Shown: piece after piece, positions 40,015-52,482 of the stretch
How positions within the stretch are numbered: position 1 is the first letter of the stretch
Layout: every line of letters starts with the position of its first letter
NCBI GenBank assembly: GCA_037013495.1
Contig: CM072807.1
Coordinates: forward strand, 27,260,802 to 27,324,801
DNA from: Hippophae tibetana
Taxonomy: Eukaryota; Streptophyta; Magnoliopsida; Rosales; Elaeagnaceae
Reading direction: 5' to 3'
DNA: 64,000 nucleotides
Program-made: the position numbers and the translations under genes
Notes under the pieces: model-generated
What the model was told of the DNA's origin: nothing
Databases searched by the model: none
Seen by the model: the letters and a program-made list of their open reading frames with translations, nothing else

Positions 40015-43000
40015 ATTTCAATTCCTCGTAAAAAAGATCAAAAGAGAGATGTTTCCAAAAATGGCTTTAATGCCAAATGTTAGAATACAATTCAATCCAG
40101 AAACTTTCGGAAAAGCATACGAACACATAATTTAAATGGAGTCGAAAAAAATGGATTCAAAACATACCTCTTGCTAGGATCAATTTTTTTTTTTTGAAAA
40201 ACTTCAACTTCAACCGCGAGGCGAGTCAACCCGACCCGGTTTGACCGTAGCGGATACCCGACCGTATCCTGATATTCCGGTGACAAAATCCAGCGTTCTT
40301 TTTATCAAATTTCTCATAATTCGATTTTCGAGTGATTCATGGTCTTAGTTTGAAGTAAAAACATTAATTTAAATAAAAATTTAATTAATGAATCAAATAA
40401 ATACCCACGATAAATTGTATTTATTTTCATCATTTGTTTTCATATTTAAATTCACAGAATCACTCAAACGTAAATATTGAAACAAATTAAAATTTCCATG
40501 TGCATAAAAAACAACCAAAATCAAACACCCAAAATTTCAATTCCTCGTGTAATAGATCAAAAGAGAGATGTTTTCAAAAATGGCTCTAATACCAAATGTT
40601 AGAATACAATTCAATCCAGAAACTTTCGGAAACGCATACAAACACATAATTTAAATGCAGTGGAAATAAAATGGATTGAAAACATACCTCTTTCCTTGAT
40701 CAAATTTTTTTTTTTGAAAAACTTCATCTTCAACCCAGAGGCCGGTCAACCCGACCCGGTTTGACCGTAACGGATACCCGGCCGTATCTTCCTATTCCGG
40801 TGACGAAATCCAGCGTTCTTTTTATCAAAATTCTCATAATTCGATTTTCGATTGATTTATGGTCTTAATTTGAAGAAATACCATTATTTTAAATAAAAAT
40901 TTAATTAATGAATCAAATAAATACCCACGATAAATTGTATTCATTTTCTTCATTTGTTTTCAAGTTTACATTCACAGAATCACTCAAACGTAAATATTGA
41001 AACAATTTAATATTTCCATGTGCATAAAAAACAAGGAAAATGAAAAACCCAAAATTTCAATTCCTCGTAAAACAGATCAAAAGAGAGATGTTTCCAAAAA
41101 TGGCTTCAATACCAAATGTTAGAATACAATTCAATCCAGAAACTTTCGGAAAAGCATACGAACACATAATTTAAATGGAGTCGAAAAAAATGGATTCAAA
41201 ACATACCTCTTGCTAGGATCAATTTTTTTTTTTTGAAAAACTTCAACTTCAACCGCGAGGCGAGTCAACCCGACCCGTTTTGACCGTAGCAGATACCAGA
41301 CCGTATCCTGATATTACGGTGACAAAATCCAGCGTTCTTTTTATCAAATTTCTCATAATTCGATTTTCAAGTGATTCATGGTCTTAGTTTGAAGTAAAAA
41401 CATTAATTTAAATAAAAATTTAATTAATGAATCAAATAAATATCCACGATAAATTGTATTTATTTTCATCATTTGTTTTCATATTTAAATTCACAGAATC
41501 ACTCAAACGTAAATATTGAAACAATTTAATATTTCCATGTGCATAAAAAACAACCAAAATCAAACACCCAAAATTTCAATTCCTCGTGTAATAGATCAAA
41601 AGAGAGATGTTTTCAAAATGGCTCTAATACCAAATGTTAGTATACAATTCAATCCAAACACTTTCGGAAACGCATACAAACGCATAATTTAAATGTAGTG
41701 GAAATAAAATGGATTGAAAACATACCCCTTTCCTTGATCAATTTTTTTTTTTGAAAATCTTCATCTTCAACCCAGAGGGGGGTCAACCCGACCCGGTTTG
41801 ACCGTAACGGATACCCGGCCGTATCCTCCTATTCCGGTGACGAAATCCAGCGTTCTTTTTATCAAAATTCTCATAATTCGATTTTCGATTGATTCATGGT
41901 CTTAATTTGAAGTAATACCATTATTTTAAATAAAAATTTATTAATGAATCAAATAAATACCCACGATAAATTGTATTCATTTTATTCATTTGTTTTCAAG
42001 TTTACATTCACAGAATCACTCAAACGTAAATATTGAAACAATTTAATATTTCCATGTGCATAAAAAACAAGGAAAATGAAAAACCCAAAATTTCAATTCC
42101 TCGTAAAACAGATCAAAAGAGAGATGTTTCCAAAAATGGCTTCAATACCAAATGTTAGAATACAATTCAATCCAGAAACTTTCGGAAAAGCATACGAACA
42201 CATAATTTAAATGGAGTCGAAAAAAATGGATTGAAAACATTCCTCTTGCCAGGATCAATTTTATTTTTTTTGAAAAACTTCAATTTCAACCGCGAGGCGA
42301 GTCAACCCGACCCGTTTTGACCGTAGCAGATACCAGACCGTATCTTCCTATTCCGGTGACGAAATCCAGCGTTCTTTTTATCAAAATTCTCATAATTCGA
42401 TTTTCGATTGATTTATGGTCTTAATTTGAAGAAATACCATTATTTTAAATAAAAATTTAATTAATGAATCAAATAAATACCCACGATAAATTGTATTCAT
42501 TTTCTTCATTTGTTTTCAAGTTTACATTCACAGAATCACTCAAACGTAAATATTGAAACAATTTAAAATTTCCATGTGCATAAAAAACAAGGAAAATCAA
42601 AAACCCAAAATTTCAATTCCTCGTAAAAAAGATCAAAAGAGAGATGTTTCCAAAAATGGCTTTAATGCCAAATGTTAGAATACAATTCAATCCAGAAACT
42701 TTCGGAAAAGCATACGAACGCATAATTTAAATGGAGTCGAAAAAAAATGCATTTAAAACATACCTCTTGCCTTGATCAAATTTTTTTTTTTGAAAAACTT
42801 CATCTTCAACCCAGAGGCGGGTCAACCCGACCCGGTTTGACCGTAACGGATACCCGGCCGTATCCTCCTATTCCGGTGACGAAATCCAGCGTTCTTTTTA
42901 TCAAAATTCTCATAATTCGATTTTCGATTGATTTATGGTCTTAATTTGAAGAAATACCATTATTTTAAATAAAAATTTAATTAATGAATCAAATAGATAC

Positions 43001-44169
43001 CCACGATAAATTGTATTCATTTTCTTCATTTGTTTTCAAGTTTACATTCACAGAATCACTCAAACGTAAATATTGAAACAATTTAATATTTCCATGTGCA
43101 TAAAAAACAAGGAAAATGAAAAACCCAAAATTTCAATTCCTCGTAAAACAGATCAAAAGAGAGATGTTTCCAAAAATGGCTTTAATACCAAATGTTAGAA
43201 TACAATTCAATCCAGAAACTTTCGGAAAAGCATACGAACACATAATTTAAATGGAGTCGAAAAAAATGGATTCAAAACATACCTCTTGGTAGGATCAATT
43301 TTTTTTTTTTTTGAAAAACTTCAACTTCAACCGCGAGGCGAGTCAACCCGACCCGTTTTGACCGTAGCAGATACCAGACCGTATCCTGATATTACGGTGA
43401 CAAAATCCAGCGTTCTTTTTATCAAATTTCTCATAATTCGATTTTCGAGTGATTCATGGTCTTAGTTTGAAGTAAAAACATTAATTTAAATAAAAATTTA
43501 ATTAATGAATCAAATAAATACCCACGATAAATTGTATTTATTTTCATCATTTGTTTTCATATTTAAATTCACAGAATCACTCAAACGTAAATATTGAAAC
43601 AATTTAAAATTTCCATGTGCATAAAAAATAACCAAAATCAAACACCCAAAATTTCAATTCCTCGTGTAATAGGTCAAAAGAGAGATGTTTTCAAAATGGC
43701 TCTAATACCAAATGTTAGTATACAATTCAATCCAAACACTTTCGGAAACGCATACAAACGCATAATTTAAATGTAGTGGAAATAAAATGGATTGAAAACA
43801 TACCCCTTTCCTTGATCAATTTTTTTTTTTTGAAAATCTTCATCTTCAACCCAGAGGCGGGTCAACCCGACCCGGTTTGACCGTAACGGATACCCGGCCG
43901 TATCCTCCTATTCCGGTGACGAAATCCAGCGTTCTTTTTATCAAAATTCTCATAATTCGATTTTCGATTGATTCATGGTCTTAATTTGAAGAAATACCAT
44001 TATTTTAAATAAAAATTTAATTAATGAATCAAATAAATACCCACGATAAATTGTATTCATTTTCTTCATTTGTTTTCAAGTTTACATTCACAGAATCACT
44101 CAAACGTAAATATTGAAACAATTTAAAATTTCCATGTGCATAAAAAACAAGGAAAATCAAAAACCCAAA
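40015..44169 (+). repeat. B-type block, 8 monomers
   Basis: Monomers start at 40015, 40534, 41054, 41573, 42090, 42610, 43130 and 43651. B1 and B2 alternate from 40015 to 42089. The unit at 42090 is a chimera: a B1 head and GC box up to CCAGACCGTATC, then a B2-like TTCCTATTCCGGTGACG body. The unit at 42610 has a B1-like head (ATGCATTTAAAAC) and a B2 body. Alternation resumes at 43130. The 42090-43129 pair recurs at 56107-57146 (offset 14017 bp, 27 monomers), including the interrupted T-tract TTTTATTTTTTTTG and CTTCAATTTCAACC. Confidence 0.85.
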
Positions 44170-47100
44170 ATTTCAATTCCTCGTAAAAAAGATCAAAAGA
44201 GAGATGTTTCCAAAAACGGCTTTAATGCCAAATGTTAGAATACAATTCTATCCAGAAACTTTCGGAAAAGCATACGAACGCATAATTTAAATGGAGTCGA
44301 AAAAAAATGCATTTAAAACATACCTCTTACCTTGATCAATTTTTTTTTTTGAAAAACTTCAACTTCAACCGCGAGGCGAGTCAACCCGACCCGGTTTGAC
44401 CGTAGCGGATACCCGACCGTATCCTGATATTCCGGTGACAAAATCCAGCGTTCTTTTTATCAAATTTCTCATAATTCGATTTTCGAGTGATTCATGGTCT
44501 TAATTTGAAGTAAAAACATTATTTTAAATAAAAATTTAATTAATGAATCAAATAAATACCCACGATAAATTGTATTTATTTTCATCATTTGTTTTCATAT
44601 TTAAATTCACAGAATCACTCAAACGTAAATATTGAAACAAATTAAAATTTCCATGTGCATAAAAAACAACCAAAATCAAACACCCAAAATTTCAATTTCT
44701 CGTGTAATAGATCAAAAGAGAGATGTTTTCAAAAATGGCTCTAATACCAAATGTTAGAATACAATTCAATCCAGAAACTTTCGGAAACGCATACAAACAC
44801 ATAATTTAAATGCAGTGGAAATAAAATGGATTGAAAACATACCTCTTTCCTTGATCAAATTTTTTTTTGAAAAACTTCATCTTCAACCCAGAGGCGGGTC
44901 AATTCGACCCGATTTGACCGTAACGGATACCCGGCCGTATCTTCCTATTCCGGTGACGAAATCCAGCGTTCTTTTTATCAAAATTCTCATAATTCGATTT
45001 TCGATTGATTTATGGTCTTAATTTGAAGAAATACCATTATTTTAAATAAAAATTTAAATAATGAATCAAATAAATACCCACGATAAATTGTATTCATTTT
45101 CTTCATTTGTTTTCAAGTTTACATTCACAGAATCACTCAAACGTAAATATTGAAACAATTTAAAATTTCCATGTGCATAAAAAACAAGGAAAATCAAAAA
45201 CCCAAAATTTCAATTCCTCGTAAAAAAGATCAAAAGAGAGATGTTTCAAAAAATGGCTTTAATGCCAAATGTTAGAATACAATTCAATCCAGAAACTTTC
45301 GGAAAAGCATACGAACGCATAATTTAAATGGAGTCGAAAAAAAATGCATTTAAAACATACCTCTTGCTAGGATCAATCTTTTTTTTTTTTGAAAAACTTC
45401 AACTTCAACCGCGAGGCGAGTCAACCCGACCCGTTTTGACCGTAACGGATACCCGGCCGTATCCTCCTATTCCGGTGACGAAATCCAGCGTTCTTTTTAT
45501 CAAAATTCTCATAATTCGATTTTCGATTGATTCATGGTCTTAATTTGAAGAAATACCATTATTTTAAATAAAAATTTAATTAATGAATCAAATAAATACC
45601 CACGATAAATTGTATTCATTTTCTTCATTTGTTTTCAAGTTTACATTCACAGAATCACTCAAACGTAAATATTGAAACAATTTAATATTTCCATGTGCAT
45701 AAAAAACAAGGAAAATCAAAAACCCAAAATTTCAATTCATCGTAAAACAGATCAAAAGAGAGATGTTTCCAAAAATGGCTTCAATACCAAATGTTAGAAT
45801 ACAATTCAATCCAGAAACTTTCGGAAAAGCATACGAACACATAATTTAAATGGAGTCGAAAAAAATGGATTCAAAACATACCTCTTGCCAGGATCAATTT
45901 TTTTTTTTTGAAAAACTTCAACTTCAACCGCGAGGCGAGTCAACCCGACCCGTTTTGACCGTAGCAGATACCAGACCGTATCCTGATATTACGGTGACAA
46001 AATCCAGCGTTCTTTTTATCAAATTTCTCATAATTCGATTTTCGAGTGATTCATGGTCTTAGTTTGAAGTAAAAACATTAATTTAAATAAAAATTTAATT
46101 AATGAATCAAATAAATACCCACGATAAATTGTATTTATTTTCATCATTTGTTTTCATATTTAAATTCACAGAATCACTCAAACGTAAATATTGAAACAAT
46201 TTAAAATTTCCATGTGCATAAAAAACAACCAAAATCAAACACCCAAAATTTCAATTCCTCGTGTAATAGATCAAAAGATAGATGTTTTCAAAATGGCTCT
46301 AATACCAAATGTTAGTATACAATTCAATCCAAACACTTTCGGAAACGCATACAAACGCATAATTTAAATGTAGTGGAAATAAAATGGATTGAAAACATAC
46401 CCCTTTCCTTGATCAATTTTTTTTTTTTTTTGAAAATCTTCATCTTACACCCAGATGCGGGTCAACCCAACCCGGTTTGACCGTAACGGATACCCGGCCG
46501 TATCCTCCTATTCCGGTGACGAAATCCAGCGTTCTTTTTATCAAAATTCTCATAATTCGATTTTCGATTGATTCATGGTCTTAATTTGAAGTAATACCAT
46601 TATTTTAAATAAAAATTTAATTAATGAATCAAATAAATACCCACGATAAATTGTATTCATTTTATTCATTTGTTTTCAAGTTTACATTCACAGAATCACT
46701 CAAACGTAAATATTGAAACAATTTAATATTTCCATGTGCATAAAAAACAAGGAAAATCAAAAACCCAAAATTTCAATTCCTCGTAAAACAGATCAAAAGA
46801 GAGATGTTTCCAAAAATGGCTTCAATACCAAATGTTAGAATACAATTCAATCCAGAAACTTTCGGAAAAGCATACGAACACATAATTTAAATGGAGTCGA
46901 AAAAAATGGATTGAAAACATACCTCTTGCCAGGATCAATTTTTTTTTTTTGAAAAACTTCAACTTCAACCGCGAGGCGAGTCAACCCGACCCGTTTTGAT
47001 CGTAGCAGATACCAGACCGTATCCTGATATTACGGTGACAAAATCCAGCGTTCTTTTTATCAAATTTCTCATAATTCAATTTTCGAGTGATTCATGGTCT

Positions 47101-47288
47101 TAGTTTGAAGTAAAAACATTAATTTAAATAAAATTTTAATTAATGAATCAAATAAATACCCACGATAAATTGTATTTATTTTCATCATTTGTTTTCATAT
47201 TTAAATTCACAGAATCACTCAAACGTAAATATTGAAACAATTTAAAATTTCCATGTGCATAAAAAACAAGGAAAATCAAAAACCCAAA
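44170..47288 (+). repeat. 6-mer higher-order repeat, copy 1 (3119 bp)
   Basis: Six monomers start at 44170, 44689, 45207, 45729, 46248 and 46770. Rare variants mark this copy and its tandem neighbour: AAAAACGGCTTTAATGCC with ACAATTCTATCC in the first unit, GTCAATTCGACCCG and AATTTAAATAATGAATC in the second, TTCATCGTAAAACAG in the fourth, and CTTACACCCAGATGCGGG with CCCAACCCGG in the fifth. The third unit is a B1/B2 chimera with its junction inside the GC box (B1 GACCCGTTTTGACC followed by B2 CGGATACCCGGCCG). Confidence 0.88.
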
Positions 47289-50200
47289 ATTTCAATTCCT
47301 CGTAAAAAAGATCAAAAGAGAGATGTTTCCAAAAACGGCTTTAATGCCAAATGTTAGAATACAATTCTATCCAGAAACTTTCGGAAAAGCATACGAACGC
47401 ATAATTTAAATGGAGTCGAAAAAAAATGCATTTAAAACTTACCTCTTACCTTGATCAATTTTTTTTTTTGAAAAACTTCAACTTCAACCGCGAGGCGAGT
47501 CAACCCGACCCGGTTTGACCGTAGCGGATACCCGACCGTATCCTGATATTCCGGTGACAAAATCCAGCGTTCTTTTTATCAAATTTCTCATAATTCGATT
47601 TTCGAGTGATTCATGGTCTTAATTTGAAGTAAAAACATTATTTTAAATAAAAATTTAATTAATGAATCAAATAAATACCCACGATAAATTGTATTTATTT
47701 TCATCATTTGTTTTCATATTTAAATTCACAGAATCACTCAAACGTAAATATTGAAACAAATTAAAATTTCCATGTGCATAAAAAACAACCAAAATCAAAC
47801 ACCCAAAATTTCAATTTCTCGTGTAATAGATCAAAAGAGAGATGTTTTCAAAAATGGCTCTAATACCAAATGTTAGAATACAATTCAATCCAGAAACTTT
47901 CGGAAACGCATACAAACACATAATTTAAATGCAGTGGAAATAAAATGGATTGAAAACATACCTCTTTCCTTGATCAAATTTTTTTTTGAAAAACTTCATC
48001 TTCAACCCAGAGGCGGGTCAATTCGACCCGATTTGACCGTAACGGATACCCGGCCGTATCTTCCTATTCCGGTGACGAAATCCAGCGTTCTTTTTATCAA
48101 AATTCTCATAATTCGATTTTCGATTGATTTATGGTCTTAATTTGAAGAAATACCATTATTTTAAATAAAAATTTAAATAATGAATCAAATAAATACCCAC
48201 GATAAATTGTATTCATTTTCTTCATTTGTTTTCAAGTTTACATTCACAGAATCACTCAAACGTAAATATTGAAACAATTTAAAATTTCCATGTGCATAAA
48301 AAACAAGGAAAATCAAAAACCCAAAATTTCAATTCCTCGTAAAAAAGATCAAAAGAGAGATGTTTCAAAAAATGGCTTTAATGCCAAATGTTAGAATACA
48401 ATTCAATCCAGAAACTTTCGGAAAAGCATACGAACGCATAATTTAAATGGAGTCGAAAAAAAATGCATTTAAAACATACCTCTTGCTAGGATCAATTTTT
48501 TTTTTTTTTGAAAAACTTCAACTTCAACCGCGAGGCGAGTCAACCCGACCCGTTTTGACCGTAACGGATACCCGGCCGTATCCTCCTATTCCGGTGACGA
48601 AATCCAGCGTTCTTTTTATCAAAATTCTCATAATTCGATTTTCGATTGATTCATGGTCTTAATTTGAAGAAATACCATTATTTTAAATAAAAATTTAATT
48701 AATGAATCAAATAAATACCCACGATAAATTGTATTCATTTTCTTCATTTGTTTTCAAGTTTACATTCACAGAATCACTCAAACGTAAATATTGAAACAAT
48801 TTAATATTTCCATGTGCATAAAAAACAAGGAAAATCAAAAACCCAAAATTTCAATTCATCGTAAAACAGATCAAAAGAGAGATGTTTCCAAAAATGGCTT
48901 CAATACCAAATGTTAGAATACAATTCAATCCAGAAACTTTCGGAAAAGCATACGAACACATAATTTAAATGGAGTCGAAAAAAATGGATTCAAAACATAC
49001 CTCTTGCCAGGATCAATTTTTTTTTTTTGAAAAACTTCAACTTCAACCGCGAGGCGAGTCAACCCGACCCGTTTTGACCGTAGCAGATACCAGACCGTAT
49101 CCTGATATTACGGTGACAAAATCCAGCGTTCTTTTTATCAAATTTCTCATAATTCGATTTTCGAGTGATTCATGGTCTTAGTTTGAAGTAAAAACATTAA
49201 TTTAAATAAAAATTTAATTAATGAATCAAATAAATACCCACGATAAATTGTATTTATTTTCATCATTTGTTTTCATATTTAAATTCACAGAATCACTCAA
49301 ACGTAAATATTGAAACAATTTAAAATTTCCATGTGCATAAAAAACAAGGAAAATCAAAAACCCAAAATTTCAATTCATCGTAAAACAGATCAAAAGAGAG
49401 ATGTTTCCAAAAATGGCTTCAATACCAAATGTTAGAATACAATTCAATCCAGAAACTTTCGGAAAAGCATACGAACACATAATTTAAATGGAGTCGAAAA
49501 AAATGGATTGAAAACATACCCCTTTCCTTGATCAATTTTTTTTTTTTTTGAAAATCTTCATCTTACACCCAGATGCGGGTCAACCCAACCCGGTTTGACC
49601 GTAACGGATACCCGGCCGTATCCTCCTATTCCGGTGACGAAATCCAGCGTTCTTTTTATCAAAATTCTCATAATTCGATTTTCGATTGATTCATGGTCTT
49701 AATTTGAAGTAATACCATTATTTTAAATAAAAATTTAATTAATGAATCAAATAAATACCCACGATAAATTGTATTCATTTTATTCATTTGTTTTCAAGTT
49801 TACATTCACAGAATCACTCAAACGTAAATATTGAAACAATTTAATATTTCCATGTGCATAAAAAACAAGGAAAATCAAAAACCCAAAATTTCAATTCCTC
49901 GTAAAACAGATCAAAAGAGAGATGTTTCCAAAAATGGCTTCAATACCAAATGTTAGAATACAATTCAATCCAGAAACTTTCGGAAAAGCATACGAACACA
50001 TAATTTAAATGGAGTCGAAAAAAATGGATTGAAAACATACCTCTTGCCAGGATCAATTTTTTTTTTTTGAAAAACTTCAACTTCAACCGCGAGGCGAGTC
50101 AACCCGACCCGTTTTGATCGTAGCAGATACCAGACCGTATCCTGATATTACGGTGACAAAATCCAGCGTTCTTTTTATCAAATTTCTCATAATTCAATTT

Positions 50201-50406
50201 TCGAGTGATTCATGGTCTTAGTTTGAATTAAAAACATTAATTTAAATAAAAATTTAATTAATGAATCAAATAAATACCCACGATAAATTGTATTTATTTT
50301 CATCATTTGTTTTCATATTTAAATTCACAGAATCACTCAAACGTAAATATTGAAACAAATTAAAATTTCCATGTGCATAAAAAACAACCAAGATCAAACA
50401 CCCAAA
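47289..50406 (+). repeat. 6-mer higher-order repeat, copy 2 (3118 bp)
   Basis: Six monomers start at 47289, 47808, 48326, 48848, 49367 and 49888. Units 1-4 repeat copy 1 at 3119 bp offset with the same rare variants and almost no visible differences. The head of the fifth unit is replaced by a B1 head (TTCATCGTAAAACAG), which continues into the B2 body that still carries CTTACACCCAGATGCGGG. This looks like gene conversion or unequal exchange after duplication. The sixth unit matches 46770 but then runs into A-type cassette 2 instead of another 6-mer. Confidence 0.88.
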
Positions 50407-52482
50407 ATTTCAATTCCTCGTGAAACAGATCAAAAGAGAGATGTTTTCAAAAATGGCTCTAATACCAAATGTTAGAATACAATTCAATCTAGAAACTTTC
50501 GAAAAAGCATACAAACGAATAATTTAAATGCAGGGGAAATAAAATGGATTGAAAACATACCTCTTGCCTTGATCAAATTTTTGTTTTTTGAAAAACTTCA
50601 TCTTCAACCCAGAGGCGGGTCAACCCGACCCGGTTTGACCGTAACGGATACCCGGCCGTATCCTCCTATTTCGGTGACGAAATCCAGCGTTCTTTTTATC
50701 AAAATTCTCATAATTCGATTTTCGATTGATTCATGGTCTTATTTTGAAGAAATACCATTATTTTAAATAAAAATTTAATCAATGAATCAAATAAATACCC
50801 ACGATAAATTGTATTTATTTTCTTCATTTGTTTTCATATTTAAATTCACATAATCACTCAAACGTATATATTGAAACAATTTAAAATTTCCATGTGCATA
50901 AAAAACAACCAAAATCAAAAACCCAAAATTTCATTCCTCGTGAAACAGAACAAAAGGGAGATGTTTTCAAAAATGGCTATAATACCAAATGTTAGAATAC
51001 AATTCAATCCAGAAACCTTCGGAAAAGCATGCGAACGCATATTTTAAATGCAGTGGAAATAAAATGGATTGAAAACATACCTCTTGCCTTGATCAATTTT
51101 TTTTTGAAACACTTAATCTTCAACCCAGAGGCGGGTCAACCCGACCCTCTTTGACCTTAACGGATACCCGACCGTATCCTGCTATTCCGGTGACGGAATC
51201 CAACGTTCTTTTTATCAAACTTCTCATAATTCGATTTTCGAGTGATTCATGGTTTTAATTTGAATTAAATACATTATTTGATATAAAAATTTAATTAATG
51301 AATCAAATAAATACCCACGATAAATTGTATGTATTTTCTTCATTTGATTTCAAGTTTACATTCACAGAATCAATCAAACGTAAATATTGAAATAATTTAA
51401 AATTTCCAAGTGCATAAAAAACAACCAAAATCAAAAACCCAAAATTTCAATTCCTCGTGAAACAGAGCAAAAGAGAGATGTTTTCAAAAATGGCTCTAAT
51501 ACTAAATGTTAGAATACAATTCAATCCAGAAACGTTCGAAAAAGCATACGAACGCATGATTTAAATGCAGTGGAAATAAAATGGATTGAAAACATACCTC
51601 TTGCCTTAATCAAAATTGTTTTTTCAAAAACTTCATCTTCAACACCGAAGCGGGTCAACCGGACCCGGTTTGAGCATAATAGATACCCGGCCCTATCTTT
51701 CTATTCCGGTGAGAGAATTCAGCGTTCTTTTTATAAAAATTCTCATAATTCGATTTGCGAGTGATTCATGGTCTTAATTTGAAGTAAAAACATTATTTTA
51801 AATAAAAATTTAATTAATGAATCAAATAAATACCCACGATAAATTGTATTCATTTTCTTCATTTGTTTTCAAATTAAAATTCACAGAATCAATCAAACGT
51901 AAATATTGAAACAATTTAAAATTTCCATGTGCATGAAAAACAACCAAAATCAAACACCCAAAATTTGAATTCCTCGTGAAACAGATCAAAAGAGAGATGT
52001 TTTCAAAAATGGCTCTAATACCAAATGTTAGAATACAATTCAATCTAGAAACTTTCGGAAAACCATACAAACGAATAATTTAAATGCAGGGGATATAAAA
52101 TGGATTGAAAACATACCTCTTGCCTTGATCAATTTTTTGTTTTTTGAAAAACTTCATCTGCAACCCAGAGGCGGGTCAACCCGACCCGGTTTGACCGTAA
52201 CGGATACCCGGCCGTATCCTCCTATTCCGGTGACGAAATCCAGCGTTCTTTTTATCAAATTTTCATAATTCGATTTTCGAGTGATTCATGGTCTTAATTT
52301 GAAGTAAAAACATTATTTTAAATAAAAATTTAATTAATGAATCAAATAAATACCCACGATAAATTGTATTTATTTTCATCATTTGTTTTCATATTTAAAT
52401 TCACAGAATCACTCAAACGTAAATATTGAAACAAATTAAAATTTCCATGTGCATAAAAAACAACCAAAATCAAACACCCAAA
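50407..52482 (+). repeat. A-type cassette 2 inside B domain (4 monomers)
   Basis: Monomers at 50407, 50928, 51444 and 51963 repeat cassette 1 at 12469 bp offset. The match extends left through the B1 unit at 49888 (equivalent to 37420) and into the body of the preceding unit. It ends near 52258, inside the last unit, where TTTTTATCAAATTTTCATAATTC leads into a B-type tail with TTTGAAGTAAAAACATT. The copied segment is therefore at least about 2.4 kb. The last unit is thus an A/B chimera, and B-type monomers follow from 52483. Confidence 0.85.
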
